From Calliphora vicina (lineage: Eukaryota; Arthropoda; Insecta; Diptera; Calliphoridae): a stretch of DNA of 64,000 nucleotides. Under the pieces are notes generated by a model. The model was given only the letters and a program-made list of their open reading frames with translations. It did not search any database and was not told the DNA's origin. The stretch covers positions 47,050,033 to 47,114,032 of the forward strand of contig NC_088780.1 of assembly GCF_958450345.1 (NCBI RefSeq), in the 5' to 3' direction. The position numbers were made by a program, and so were the translations under genes. Positions 22,907 to 34,229 of this stretch are shown here, in pieces (position 1 is the first letter of the stretch; each line of letters opens with the position of its first letter).

Positions 22907-23560
22907 CTGTGAAATAGAAAAACGTGAGTTTCACTTTTCATTTTATGGTAAAAAACAATTTGCTTCTTTATGTCGCTGTGTATATCAGAAACTTAACAAG
23001 TAGACGACAACAAACGACAATAGGTAGGAAAACCAAACGCTACAGAATACATCCTTTATTGAAAGTAGTTGCAACAGAGTGCAAAAAAACAACCTACAAA
23101 AAATTAGCATTTGTAATGAATGAACAGCTAAAGTTAATGTTATTTCAACGCTTTTGTTTCTCCTTTAGTATATGTTTGCATCTGTGTACATACATATATA
23201 TCTTAGCTGTTTTGTTCCTCGATTTCATGTCACTAAGTTTATAGTTTAGTTTATTTGTTGTTTCTTATAAAGTTTTCATAATATTAACCCGTTAAATATA
23301 ATGAGTTTAAAATTTTTAAATATTCACAAAAATTAAGGGACCTAATTGTCTAAATTGCAGCTCCAAGTGCCAGTTTTATTTGAAAGTTAATTTGTTTTCT
23401 ATACAAATTCTATAGTTTTTAAAAGGATATTAACTGCCGATTCACACACATCAAGTTTGCTAGCACAAGTCTTGAGTTTGTAGAATATAAAGGAGGAAAG
23501 GTTGGACAGATTTTCCTCATTTTCTTAATCTTTTTTTTTTATAAATACAAGACATGCGCA
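22907..23560. other. Non-coding stretch upstream of the candidate exon
   Basis: AT-rich. A 106-codon plus frame at 22924-23244 has no recognisable motif. If the candidate exon is real, this would be its preceding intron. Confidence 0.4.
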
Positions 23561-23599
23561 AGTAATCAAGATGTAAGTGAAACAGCACCAACATATACA

Positions 23600-23768
23600 C
23601 TTTTTTTATAAAAACTATCACTTGGCACTTTACTTTAAAAAAACGTGACAGTGAAGCACACCAAATCTTATGGTGAATATGCTTGGTTTCAAAATGGATC
23701 AATTATGATAACCCGAAGTGTAACAGATCGTATCCAATGCCCGGCAAACCAGCCGAATCGACTAAGGA
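23600..23768 (+). pseudogene. Short internally deleted mariner fragment
   Basis: CTTATGGTGAATATG (N-terminal domain) is joined after about 15 bases to AAATGGATCAATTATGATAACCCGAAG, equivalent to the K-W-I-x-Y-x-N-P-K block just after the first catalytic Asp. It then runs to GGCAAACCAGCCGAATCGAC before the jockey-like sequence begins. Confidence 0.7.
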
Positions 23769-23769
23769 T

Positions 23770-24945
23770 GTTAACATAAACAAGTATCCTGGGCCTGATG
23801 GCATCGGTCTTGAAGCAGTGTTCTTCTACGCAAGCTCATCCATTATCTAACCTTTTCAGCACTTTATACGGCAAATTTCCTATATATTAGAAGGCTGCTA
23901 ATGTAGCGCCTATTCCTAAAAAGGGAGAGGGTAACAACTCTGAAAAGTATCACCCAATAGCAAGTTCTTCCAAAGTTATGGATAGTATGCTTAAATATTT
24001 AGAGTTCCACAATTTACTCAGCGACCGGCAGTATGGCTTACGTAGAGGATGCTCTTCGGAAGACTTGCTAGCCTTCTTATCGGAAAAATTGTGTCATTTC
24101 ATACACCGTTTTGGCAAACGTAAAGTGGTGGCTTTAGATATTTCTAAAGCATCTGATAGAGTATGAAGTGGTGCGCTTTTAGCAAAACTTATTGCTCTTG
24201 GTGTCGGTAATAACTTCTTTACATGTATATCGAACTTTCTCAGAGATCGCACTATACGAGTTGTTATAGATGGAATCTCATAAAACGAGTTCAAGATCAA
24301 TTCAGGGGTACCACAAGCCTACGTCCTTTCTCCTAGTCTATTTCCTATCTTTATAATCGATCTTCTACATCAAACGTCCACCTGACTACTCTTTTGTAGA
24401 TGACAGCAATATTTGCCTGTCGGAGATTGGGGCAATGAGATAAAACATGAATACGCTTAACCAAGATCTTGTGAAAATCTCTGAGTGGGGTTGTGCGAAT
24501 AAAGTCGATTTTAATACACGCAAGACTCAATGTTGTACATTAACATGCAAACGCACAGCAGATCATGTTGCTTCATCTGTTTTTATGGGTGGTGTAAATA
24601 TTAAGGAATCAGAACTCTTGCTGTTCTGGGCATGAGTAATCAGTGCGATGTCCGCTGGACAAAGGACATTTTTCAAGAATCGAAAGAAGCATTCAAGTGC
24701 CTTGGCTTTCTAAAACGTTGTTGGAAATCCATATGATCTCCTTACTATTTACAACACTTATTTATATCCGACCCAAAATGGAATAAAACTCGCATGTCTA
24801 AACTCTCGAAGTCTATTTTACTCGACCGCGTACAGGAGTGGGTGAAGATGCTTATCGGTGACAGTAGGTTATCCAGCTCACTGTTCTACCGATACTACAA
24901 TGGTATGTGCTCTGATGAAATAAGGAAACTTGTTCCCGAAATGTG
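23770..24945 (+). pseudogene. Jockey-like non-LTR reverse transcriptase relic
   Basis: A reverse transcriptase copies its RNA at a nicked target. Domain blocks appear in order across shifting frames. KYPGPDGIG is at about 23782-23810, a K-Y-H-P-I-A-S block (family Y-R-P-I-S) near 23945, and QYGLRRGCSSEDLL near 24030. VVALDISKASDRV is at about 24123-24166 (family A-L-D-I-S-K-A-F-D), SGVPQA near 24304, and FVDDSNIC at 24393-24416, the catalytic motif with both Asp intact. SEWGCANKVDFN and K-T-Q-C follow near 24480-24530, and SLFYRYYNGMCSDEIRKLVP near 24880-24940. Endonuclease and N-terminal parts are absent, so it is 5'-truncated. Premature stops and frameshifts make it inactive. It is flanked on both sides by mariner sequence. 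Confidence 0.88.
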
Positions 24946-25516
24946 ACTGTGAAGCACATCGATGGCTCACCAAAGCATGAATATGTATGTTCCATCGGTT
25001 TCAATGTACGAAAGATGGTTGTTCGGTTCAGAAGTGATGATTTTGACACGGAAGACAAAGATCGACTAGGCCAGCCAAAAAGGTTTGAAGACAAATAATT
25101 GAATATTGCTGTCAAACTCAACAAGAGCTTGCAAAAACATTGGGAGCTAATCAAGCAGCAATTTCAAAATGTTTTCGAGGTGCAGGATTCATCAAAAAGC
25201 AATTGGATACCATACGAATTGAAGCCGAGAGATCTTGATAGGCGATATTGTATGTCCGAAAAGATGCGTTAACTCTATAAAAGAAAATAATTTTTGCACC
25301 AAATCTTTACTCGTGATGAAAAGTGGATCCATTACGAAATCCGAATCGTAACCCAGTATGCAACATTTCGAGTCAGTACTTTTTATCGAACTTATTTCGA
25401 ATTAAAATCGAAAATATGAATTTATTATGATACTCTATCCAATCTACATTTTTTAGAATATCGTATTTTAATATTTTATAGAAATATCGAATAATGTTCG
25501 AGTTTTTTTTTTAAGT

Positions 25517-25597
25517 AAAATTTTATTTTTTCACAAATTGACAAATTCATATACATACATATTATTCTTTTGTCAATTTGTGAGAAAATAAAATTTT
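25517..25597. repeat. 27-bp-arm hairpin
   Basis: Arms 25517-25543 and 25571-25597 match at 26 of 27 positions around a 27-nt loop of ATACATACAT type. It lies inside the nested element at 25352-26101. Confidence 0.88.
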
Positions 25598-25649
25598 ATT
25601 TCTTATCCTATCAATAACATATTCATAAAAATATAGTTTAACACGAAAA

Positions 25650-25898
25650 ATGGATGGAAGACGTCTTAAAAGAAAAGCGCAGCCAATTATTGATGGTGTT
25701 TTTGACAATTCGATTCTTCAAAATCAGCAAACATCAGAAATATGTGTTTATGAGTTTATTGCATTTGAAAATGAAAACACATTTAACGCAACATTATTGG
25801 ATAATAATAAAGGTATTGAATATGCATTATTTCAAGAAGAAATTGCTCGAAAGTATACAAAATTGTTCATATATTTAATCGAAATCGAATCATTTTAG
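25650..25898 (+). CDS. Unrecognised 82-codon frame inside the nested element
   Basis: It starts MDGRRLKRKAQPIIDGVFDN and ends IEIESF. The N-terminus is basic and the rest is acidic and Asn-rich. It has no transposase motif, zinc-binding pattern or signal peptide. It is the only frame of note in the element and begins 53 bases after the hairpin. It could be a remnant of a transposase N-terminus or a chance frame. An overlapping frame (25654-25878) is a shadow. Confidence 0.22.
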   Translation: MDGRRLKRKAQPIIDGVFDNSILQNQQTSEICVYEFIAFENENTFNATLLDNNKGIEYALFQEEIARKYTKLFIYLIEIESF

Positions 25899-26569
25899 AA
25901 CATTTTTAATACCGAAAAATGTATAGTATATCGATAAAAATTAGAATCAGAATAATGAACGATTTTCGACTCTTTATCGCTCTGCACACTACTTAGGAAA
26001 ACACGCACATTCTCGACATTATATCGAAGTCGATATCGATAAAATTTTACGAAAAAATGATTCATTTTCGATATAACTTCGAATCATTTTGCATACTGGG
26101 AAGGTATCGTATGTGTAGCCTGGGTAACAAGCCGAATCGACACCATAGCCAAATATCCATGGGGCTAAGTTAATGCTCTATATATGGTGGGAGCTGCTGA
26201 AATCTGACCACACTGTCACTGGGAACTTGTAGCGAACGTAATTGATTCGTTTGAAGTGAGGACATGTTAAAATACCTGTTAAAATTATTTATAATGAAGT
26301 GGTTGCGAAATTTTGCCTCACCTACTTTATAGCCCAGACAGTGCCCTATTTGTTTCAATCGATAAATTGTCTTAATTTGTTCTTGGCCTGAAAAAATGAG
26401 CAGTTCTTTTAGCTCGGAATCCAAATGTTGCTAGAGAGATGGAAAAATGTCATAACTAACAATAGCCAATACTTAAAGTTAATATATACTGTAGAAATTT
26501 TTCAAAATAAAAGCTAAAAATTGGAATAATATCCCGCATTTTTAAGTCATAGGTACAACCAATAGAAAA

Positions 26570-28175
26570 ACTTTATAAGTTCTTAAACATCTTTTCATTC
26601 TGGGAAGCAAAAAGTATTAGCGATTTTTCGTACAAAAAATGCAAAAATTCAATATTTTCTTAATCTTCAAATTCAAAATCGATTATTTTTGGACTCGCAA
26701 AAGATATTGCTGTAAACATTTTTTCATATGATTGTTGTTTTTGTTGTTTAAATATCTTGGAGACAACGTCGCTTCTGAGTGTTTGTCCTTGAAACCAAAG
26801 TGCTCCTCTAGTGATACTTCAATTCATACAGATCAGCCACTTTGAAATGGTAGATTCATTTCCAAATTATTTTGATTCTGCCCCTCAGTGTATTAATGAA
26901 CCACTCTAATGAAGATTGTTTCCAATAAAATAAAATGTTCAGTTTCATGAAAACTGTGTTCCCCATGGGTTAATCTTATTTTATTTAATATATTACATTT
27001 GTCAGTTTCTTTTCATCACTAGCACCTCAGCCACCATCATATAAGTTGTATTTTAATTAATGTTAAATTAATTGGTATGAGGTAAAATGTGACATTAATA
27101 TTGTAATGCAATTTGTTAAGAGAGAAGAAGAGAAAAAGAAAATTTATTCATAGAAAATAAAAAGAAAAACTAGTTACATAGAAATTTATAATAATTAAGA
27201 CATGATCAAATTAAAAACTAATAAAAAGGGTAAAAAAAATTAAAAATTTTATATGACAAGATAATGAATGAATGAAATGAAAATATTATATCCCCTAAAC
27301 CATGGATTACAACTAGATAGGTAAACCTAAATCTGTTGTCAGAAATCTTATACCTAAGAATGTAGTCTAAAATCATCCCGATATTACTGACAACCTACTG
27401 ATTTAAATACTCGTAATTTTGATATGAGCAATAAACTGTAACATTCGCAGTTATTTTTATGTTTTTGTTTTTAACTTTTAGAAATGAATTAATTTTCTCT
27501 TCAAACATAGCTAAAAATTCCTTAATATTAGCTGCAGAAATCCCATACTTAATTGATTTTTTTTTCTTTTATGCTATAAAAACTAAAGCTGCCTTTCTCA
27601 AGTATAATTAAGTTGTAAAATAAGACTCATAAACGAATTTTCTTTAGAGTGGCAATAAACCAACTCATGAAATATTTTCTTAAACAAACTTTTCTTTCAT
27701 TTTCAATCATTGTTATTTTATTGCCTTATGTATATTATCTGAAAAGTAACAGTTAGTTTTTTACGATGAAATTTTTCACGCAAATTCTTTTTGTTATTCA
27801 ATGGTTTTCCTGATTTACAAAAATCTTATATATGAAGCTTATATTATATTATTCACTGAAATTGTTATGTTATGACCAAAAAAATAGTTTCAAACCAACG
27901 ACAGTTATTTGCATTTTAACAAGTTAATTTTACTTTGAGTTATTTTAAAGTTTTTAGGTATTAAGGCTATTTTTCAAATTCAAGCATTATTGCCAAACGG
28001 TAGCTCACGTTTAATTCTTATAGTATTTTTTTAAAATAGTTAGATTTGGTTTAAGCTTTATTTAAATTACTTTAAAAAACCAAAATATGGATTGTTAGTA
28101 AATTCTGAGCACTCTACAGAGCACTATAAAGTCTTATTAGAAACGATCTTTATTATTTTTTAAAACAGCTATAGA
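26570..28175. other. AT-rich non-coding stretch with repeat-like start
   Basis: About 26575-26960 (TTCATTCTGGGAAGC, AATTCAAAATCGATTATTTTTGG) shares short phrases with 8095-8200 and may be an old repeat. The remainder is featureless A/T-rich sequence. Confidence 0.4.
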
Positions 28176-28179
28176 TATA

Positions 28180-29395
28180 TTGGGTGTATAACCTAAAAAT
28201 GCTGGATTTTTTTAAAATTCTCAGCTTTTATTTTGAAACATTTCTAAAATATAAATTGATTCAAAGTATTGACCATTGTTAGCTATGACCTATTCCCATC
28301 TTTATGGCAATGTATGGATTACAAGCCAAAAGAACTGCTCATCTTTTAAGGCCAAGAAAGAATAAATATAATATCGGAAACTCTGTTCCAAAGTGAAGTG
28401 TATCCCAGAGACAGCGTTCTGCATTAATCGAAACAAATAGTAGTCGTACGGGGCATGGTCTGGAGGCAAAGCTTCCCAACCAATTTATTCTAAACTGTTT
28501 TTACAGGTATAGCAACATGTTGCCGTGCTTTGTCATGATGAAATATTACGGTTTCATGTCTGGCCTCATATTCTGGGCATTTTTCGGTCAATGCTCGCTT
28601 CAAACGAATCAGTTCCATTCCCTACAGGATCCCTCTGATGGTCTAGTCAGATTTAAGCAACTCATAATGGATATGACCCTTTTGCTCACTTCAAATACAG
28701 AGAATTAAACGATTCGGCTTGTTGGCCGTGCTTCACATAGGATCTCCTACGTTTCGGGTTATCGTAATTGATCCATTTTTCATCGAGAGTAATTATTCGG
28801 AGCAAAATAAAATTCAAGCAGCATATTAGACTTACAAAGTCGTCTTTCAAGGTCTCTCAGCTTCAATTCATATGGTACCTAATTTCTCAGCTTTTGGATG
28901 AATCCTGCTGCATGCAAGCGTTTTTAAATCGCTGATTGATTAGGTCCAAATGATTTTGCAAGCTCTTGTTGAGTTTGACTAAAACCTTTATAGAGTAATG
29001 CCTCCAATTTTTGGTCAACAAACTTATTTGGCTGGTCTGGGCGATCTTTGAATTTCGTATCAAAATCACCACTTCTGAACCGAACAAACCATCTATCGCA
29101 AGTTAAAACCGATAGAACACATTAACCATTAGCTTCGGTAAGCTTCAGCTGCACTTTTTTTCAAATTAAAGAAGTAAAGCAAAACTTTCTGCATTTATCG
29201 CTTGGTTGGCAAAAAATTCGATATTTTCGAAGCCAAAAAAGTTTTGCTATTTATACTATAAAGTTAAATACCTAAATGAAAATAAATGACAGATATGTGT
29301 CCTTCGAAATGACATATAAATTATTAAAAATAAAAAACGCGTTGAAAAGATATGCCATCTATTGTAAATCCCACATTTTTAAGTCATAGACCCAA
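28180..29395 (-). mobile_element. Full-length mariner element with both terminal repeats
   Basis: Plus-strand left end TTGGGTGTATAACCTAAAAA and inverted right end (TTTTTAAGTCATAGACCCAA) form terminal repeats of roughly 28 bp with a few mismatches. TA dinucleotides flank both sides (28178-28179 and 29396-29397), the mariner target duplication. At 1216 bp it is close to the usual 1.3 kb. The transposase is read on the minus strand. Confidence 0.93.
28221..29194 (-). pseudogene. Mauritiana-type mariner transposase, near full length but broken
   Basis: Start ATG at 29194 gives MQKVLLYFFNLKKSAAEAYR, the typical mariner N-terminus. The helix-turn-helix region is seen as WFVRFRSGDFDTKFKDRP at about 29085-29040 and as a QTQQELAKS-type stretch near 28960. 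The catalytic blocks are frameshifted. The second-Asp region lies near 28540 (reversed ATCATGACAAAGCACGGC), and the third is seen as a reversed PDHAPYDYYLF equivalent at about 28430-28460. The C-terminus VIANNGQYFESI ends at a TGA at 28221-28223. With about 324 codons it is close to the family's roughly 345 residues. Stops and frameshifts show it is dead. Confidence 0.87.
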
Positions 29396-29399
29396 TAAT

Positions 29400-31085
29400 A
29401 TCCTAAAATTTCTTAATGACAGGTTTGTGAGGTATGTTCAACCGATATGTGTCACTGATTTTTGTTATTTTGAAGCTACAAACTATATGAATTTAGTTTC
29501 AATTACTCTCCTAAGTTCCAATTTTTGATTTTCAGACTCCTTATGAATCATGTGTTTGTCGTTAAATCTAAGTTTGTGTAAATCACACTAGCTTTAAAAA
29601 TATAACACGAAAATTAATGAAATTTGAGTTGAATGTTTATCATTGATCTAGAAATGTTGCTATTGAAAATTAGCGAAATTGGGTTTGTATAAAAAAAGTT
29701 AAGAATCAAAATCTGGGACACCCTTAAAGAAATTCATTAACTTCACAATTGCTAAGCTTGATTTTTAAATCTATAAACATGTAACATAAATGTATGTAAG
29801 CAATTAAACTTTGTTATAATTAAAGCATTTGGCTGATCTTGTCTTGTTGCAAGGACATACTAAATTCAACATAAAAGCCTTGCAAGTAGGCTGTTGGGTA
29901 ACCACTATAGGTTTTTTGCAGCTAACTTAATACTCAACACGAAAATGGTTCTTAAAGCAGCAGCTTGTTTATTTTAAATGTAACTAACACCCCAACAAAC
30001 CACTTGTGCCACACTTCTCTACAAATTTATAAAATCTTTCCAAGAACATAATTATTGTTATCTCCCCCTCAAAATTATATGCACTTTAGCATTAGAAAAG
30101 TTAATAAGATTTGTTTTTTGTTTATGTGGCTCGTTTTCTGCATTAATAACTTCAACAAGTCATTTTAAAATGATCAAATCAAACATTAATTTTGGCATCT
30201 AGTTTTACGCTTGTAAATGAACAAGAACAGATTAATATTTCATATTTTTGGTGGATTTTAATGCAATTTGCTAGTGGTTGGTGTTTTAAATATAACTCGC
30301 CATGGGTGGCAAATCAGTGAGTTTGTAGTTTTTTTTTTATTTTGGTTGCTGTAGACAACTACGCAGTGCAAACACCCACTACTTTTGCTTTTAATAAAAT
30401 AAAATTGTTTGCAGGGCCTTGTTTGTTTAAAGAAAATCATTATTTGTTTTTTTGAACAGTTTTTTTTTCCGCTGAAATCGTGATTTTTCTTGGCTTTGTG
30501 TGTGTTTTTTGTTTGTTTGTGTAATAGTTTCAATGAAATTAACACAATGAATGAAAATATAAATTATATTGTGTTGTGTTGTTTTATTTGTTTGTTTGGT
30601 TGGTTAGTTTTGGCTGCTAGTTTGGTATGTTAACAAAGTGCCAGTTTAAGTTAAATCAAAAAAATTAAAATTTGACATAACTGTCTATAACGTGATTGCC
30701 TTAAGGGTTTTTGGGTTTTATTTTTATTTTAGGTAATAAGACTTTTGTTTGGGTTTTTTTATGGTTATCTCGTTAGCTTGCACAAAAATACAGTTTAACA
30801 TTTATGTTAAATTTAATGTCAGTTATGTGTGCCGAAAAGGTAAAGGTTAAATTTTGAGTATTCTAAATTGAAATAAAATGAATAATATGTAAATTTTGTG
30901 ACAAATTACTTCGAATTTTTGATTAAAATAAAGCAAAATAAGATATTTTTGAGAGTTTCCTTAATCATTTTCTCACCCTTGTGTAGGATATCACACAAAA
31001 TTAATAATGAAATTTCTATCATTTAAAACAGAAAATGCATTAATATATTCATATTTCTTAATAGCCAGATTTTTCATAAGTAACA
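29400..31085. other. AT-rich non-coding stretch
   Basis: Includes GTTTGTTTG-type low-complexity sequence near 30510-30610. A 95-codon minus frame at 30258-30545 is Lys/Asn-rich with no motif. Nothing else was identified. Confidence 0.45.
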
Positions 31086-31088
31086 TGA

Positions 31089-31338
31089 GTGTGTGGTTTT
31101 CCACACATATTTGATTTCTATGTATTTTTCACTAGGAACAGTATTTTTTTTGTTCTCATATGTGCTGTTCCAAAAATTGTGGTGTAAATTGTGTTGAAAA
31201 TAAACTAATTTGATGTAGCGGAATAACAAAATATAAAAATTAATATATTATTGATGATAAATCATGATTTTGATTACAAAAAAATTTGTTGCTAGTGCAA
31301 AATACATAGGTATATGGTATGTGTGGAAAACAACACAC
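31089..31338. mobile_element. 250-bp MITE-like element with long imperfect terminal repeats
   Basis: GTGTGTGGTTTTCCACACAT at 31089 is mirrored by ATGTGTGGAAAACAACACAC ending at 31338. The similarity extends inward about 45 bases to CACTAG / CTAGTG. It has no coding content, and the target duplication is unclear. Confidence 0.75.
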
Positions 31339-31339
31339 G

Positions 31340-32120
31340 ATGGTAAACAAGCTAAGTTTTGGTTTAGGGTGAGCTTATGGTTAAAAAGTAACTCTACGGG
31401 TGATTTCTAAAAAGGTGTGATATTCACAAATCAAAATTATAAAACGAAGCCTAATATACATACAGTGGTGGCCAGGAATTTAAGACAGAAATTGTTTGCT
31501 AAATTCCACGTGATTGTCAATTATTTTTTCAAATATTTTCACAAATATGTATGCATGAGGACTGTTTTAACACACAAGTGTGTTTTATTCGACTGTGTCA
31601 ATTCATACATATTCACCACGAACACATACAATTTTTCTACAACTTGACCAAAAAATGTTTTTTTTAAATAAACATATTTTCTCACATTTATATCATTATA
31701 TTTTTATTATTATAAAATATTTTGACCAAATTTCGTATTTTTAGTTCCATTAGTTTCGGTCATATCATGTTATTAACAGCGAATGTTCGCTGATGTGGGT
31801 CAACGTATTTCCACATATCTTTGTCTATATATGTTTTATCGATTTTTCCAAACATTTTTCAGAAACATTAATAATAAATTTCATACCCTTAGAGGTCCTT
31901 TTATTTTGGCTCTATCGCACTTAAAATTCAGTTGTATATGTTAGTATAAATATCAGACATTTGGAAGAATCATTTAAACATTTAGACAATACCAAATAAT
32001 CTGTGAATACGAAATTTTAGGTTACTAGTCTTTCAACTCTTAAAAATTAAAAATGTGCTTTGAAACTTAAAAGACATTCTTCATTAATTTGATATCTGTT
32101 CGCACAGATTTTAACCTACA
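31340..32120. other. Non-coding stretch, possible element fragment
   Basis: TCTATCGCACTTAAAATT near 31910 is similar to the inverted motif bounding the dead transposase at 8820. Otherwise AT-rich and unassigned. Confidence 0.35.
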
Positions 32121-32121
32121 G

Positions 32122-34120
32122 TTAAAAAACATAAGATATACATTTTGTATATCAATGGATAGAGGATTTTGTCTACTTTTCAAAAATATATATAACTTTT
32201 GACAATTAAAAAATTCAAGGAATAATTTTTTGAAAAATATGACAGAAAATGTTTTTTATTGAATTTTTGCATAGATATAAGTTTATATACATACACACAT
32301 ATTATATTTAAAATGGAATTTTCTATTTAAATTGGAAAAATAAAAACTAATTTTGAAATTTATTTACAGCAATCCCGCAATTCTCAAAAAAGTGTTGAAA
32401 AATCTTAAAAATGGAAATTCTTAGTTTTTTGGAATTCTTAGTTTTTTATCGGAACCCCTCATAATATATTTATAAACATATTGGGCCATCTAAAATCGTT
32501 TACTATATTTTGATATCGAATATGCAATTTGATAATTTTAGACCAGTGTTTAAAAAACTAGACTCCAAGTAGCAGTAGCAATGAAAAAACACAAGTAGTC
32601 TAGTTAAAAAATTAATAAAAACTCGGAGTCAATAATTACTACTACTACTACTGCTACCTTCACATTTTGGTAGCAGTAGCTATAGTAGTACTAATAAAAG
32701 AAAAATTTAAAAGCAGCAGTGTAATTTATTTTCTATTGCTACCTTAAAAAAGAAAAAGTTTTGATGTAGCAGTCATTAGTTTTTTATTAATTCTGCTACT
32801 TTTAAAAATTAGTAGTAATAGAAGTAGCAGTTGAGGTAGTAGAAGAAGTAGCAGAAGAAGTAGTTAAATCTTCAGCCAAAAAATTATATTATGTGTTGTT
32901 GTTGTGAATGTATATTTGTGTAAGTTGGTCGTGTTGTAAACAAAAGTTCGCTTTTTTGTTATACACACTGAAAACACGATCTTTCTGTTAGCAACACGAA
33001 CATCTGAGACGAATAAAAACGAATAATTCTTTCAAACTCTCTCAAAACAAAAACTACTCACAGTGTTTAATTCTGTCAATTTTGGTGTTATGACTGAAGA
33101 TTTTCTTTTTTGACTACTTTTATTGCTACCTTAACTGCTGCATCAACTGCTACTTTACTGCTACCTTAAAAATTAAAACTCGATATAGAGCAGTAGCAAT
33201 GATTTGTATTTTTATGCTACTACTCCATTTACAATTCATGTTTTATTACTACTGCTCTGTTAAGAGTTTTATATTTTGAAGGTAGCAGTAGTTTTAAAAA
33301 AACAAGAAAACGAAAAAAGACAAATGCTACTGCTACTGCTACCGCTACATACACTTTTTTGAAGCAGTAGTTGTAGCAACAGTTAAAAATTTGTTAGTTA
33401 TCGTAGCTTTTTAAACACTGTTTTTGACCTAAAGTTGAATTTTACATAAAAAATAGACGTTCTTTGAATGGACCTGGTCCACTCGGTAACAAAAATTTTA
33501 TTTTTTTTTTCATTTAAAATATTTCAAAAAGTCTAAATTCCTTACACATCTTCTTAGAAATTTTTAGCGATACCTTAAAAAGAAAAAAAGGACTTTTTTT
33601 CCCAAAAAATTAACGAAAAATCGCCTTTTTAATTTTTTTTTTAAATTCGAATGCATATAACTTTGGACTTAGTCATTATTTTTAAACAACTCTTTTTCTA
33701 TTTGACACACATATGTATTATTACTCCAATAAAGGAAAATTGGAGAAAATCGGGAAATAATTGGATCCGTTGTTATCAAAAAACTGGAGTCGGGTGGGTA
33801 AAAATTTTGAATAATTAATTTTCAAATGCGAATAGCTCCTAAGCTATAAAAGATAATTGATAGCAACGACGATGTTTTTTGTAGTATATGTGTATTTTTT
33901 TTTAATCGGAAAACAAACGAAGAAATAGGATCGTTTTAAAAATGTAACATACCAGAGGTGTCCTACTTTGAGGACACTTGGTTGCGCCACTGGTGGGCCC
34001 ATGCGGTCCAAGTTCAAAACTTAAACTCGAAAGCACATCGTCTTTCCGCACGTGAAATTTCATTCAAATTCGACTTACCGTTTAGAAGTTACATATGTAT
34101 TTTCCTCTATTTTGTTTTCT
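32122..34120 (+). repeat. Long dispersed repeat, copy 1 (carries a hAT-like insertion)
   Basis: It is homologous along its length to 56547-58935: shared blocks include GGATTTTGTCTACTTTTCAAA, GCAATCCCGCAATTC with AAAAAGTGTTGAAAAATC, CGGAACCCCTCATAATA, AATGCATATAACTTTGGA, GGAGAAAATCGG, GAGGTGTCCTACTTTGAGG and TTTCATTCAAATTCGACTTA. No coding potential or defined termini. Removing the hAT at 32544-33420 gives a unit of about 1.1 kb. Confidence 0.78.
32544..33420 (+). mobile_element. Non-autonomous hAT-like element, 877 bp
   Basis: Ends CAGTGTTTAAAAAACTAGAC and TAGCTTTTTAAACACTG are inverted. The 8-bp flanks are TTTTAGAC (32536-32543) and TTTTTGAC (33421-33428), one mismatch. 8-bp duplications and CAG...CTG ends are hAT hallmarks. 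The interior is built from many copies of an AGTAGCAGT-like unit in both orientations and has no transposase, so it must depend on an enzyme encoded elsewhere. A second copy lies at 40323-42325 in reverse orientation. Confidence 0.9.
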
Positions 34121-34229
34121 ATACCACTGTGTGGAGTATGCAACAACAAATTTGCATATGCTTTATAAGAAAAATTTCTGATTTTGCTCATATAAAGGAT
34201 TTTTCCTAGACTCCTAACAACATTTATAA

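Larger units (their letters stand above)
25352..26101. mobile_element. Nested element with CCCAGTATGCAA ends
   Basis: It interrupts the mariner relic between the equivalents of CCGAA-CGTAA and ATCGTATG. The ends are CCCAGTATGCAA at about 25355-25366 and TTGCATACTGGG at about 26090-26101, a 12-bp inverted repeat. If the true end is CAGTATGC it would resemble a hAT terminus, but no 8-bp target duplication is clear. Subterminal parts are unusually rich in TCGA, TTCGAA and ATCGAT. It also holds a hairpin and a small frame, annotated separately. Confidence 0.68.
24946..26562 (+). pseudogene. Mariner transposase relic split by a nested inverted-repeat element
   Basis: The first part (24946-25350) has the N-terminal domain (TTCCATCGGTTTCAATG, then a frame equivalent to VRFRSDDFDTEDKDRLGQP), WIPYELKPRD near 25206 and F-T-R-D-E-K-W-I-H-Y at about 25300-25335 (first catalytic Asp). 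Sequence resumes at 26102 with ATCGTATGTG and NKPNRHHSQISMG, and reaches a degenerate C-terminal block (MLLERWKNVI-NN-Q-YL) near 26420-26480. The second catalytic block is missing. The right terminal repeat is at about 26530-26562 (CGCATTTTTAAGTCATAGG then ACAACCAA), followed by TA, the usual mariner target. The left terminal repeat is not found. Confidence 0.82.

Noticed and set aside
22924..23244. 106-codon plus-strand frame
   Set aside because: No motif, AT-driven residue composition, and it lies in the presumed intron next to the minus-strand candidate exon.
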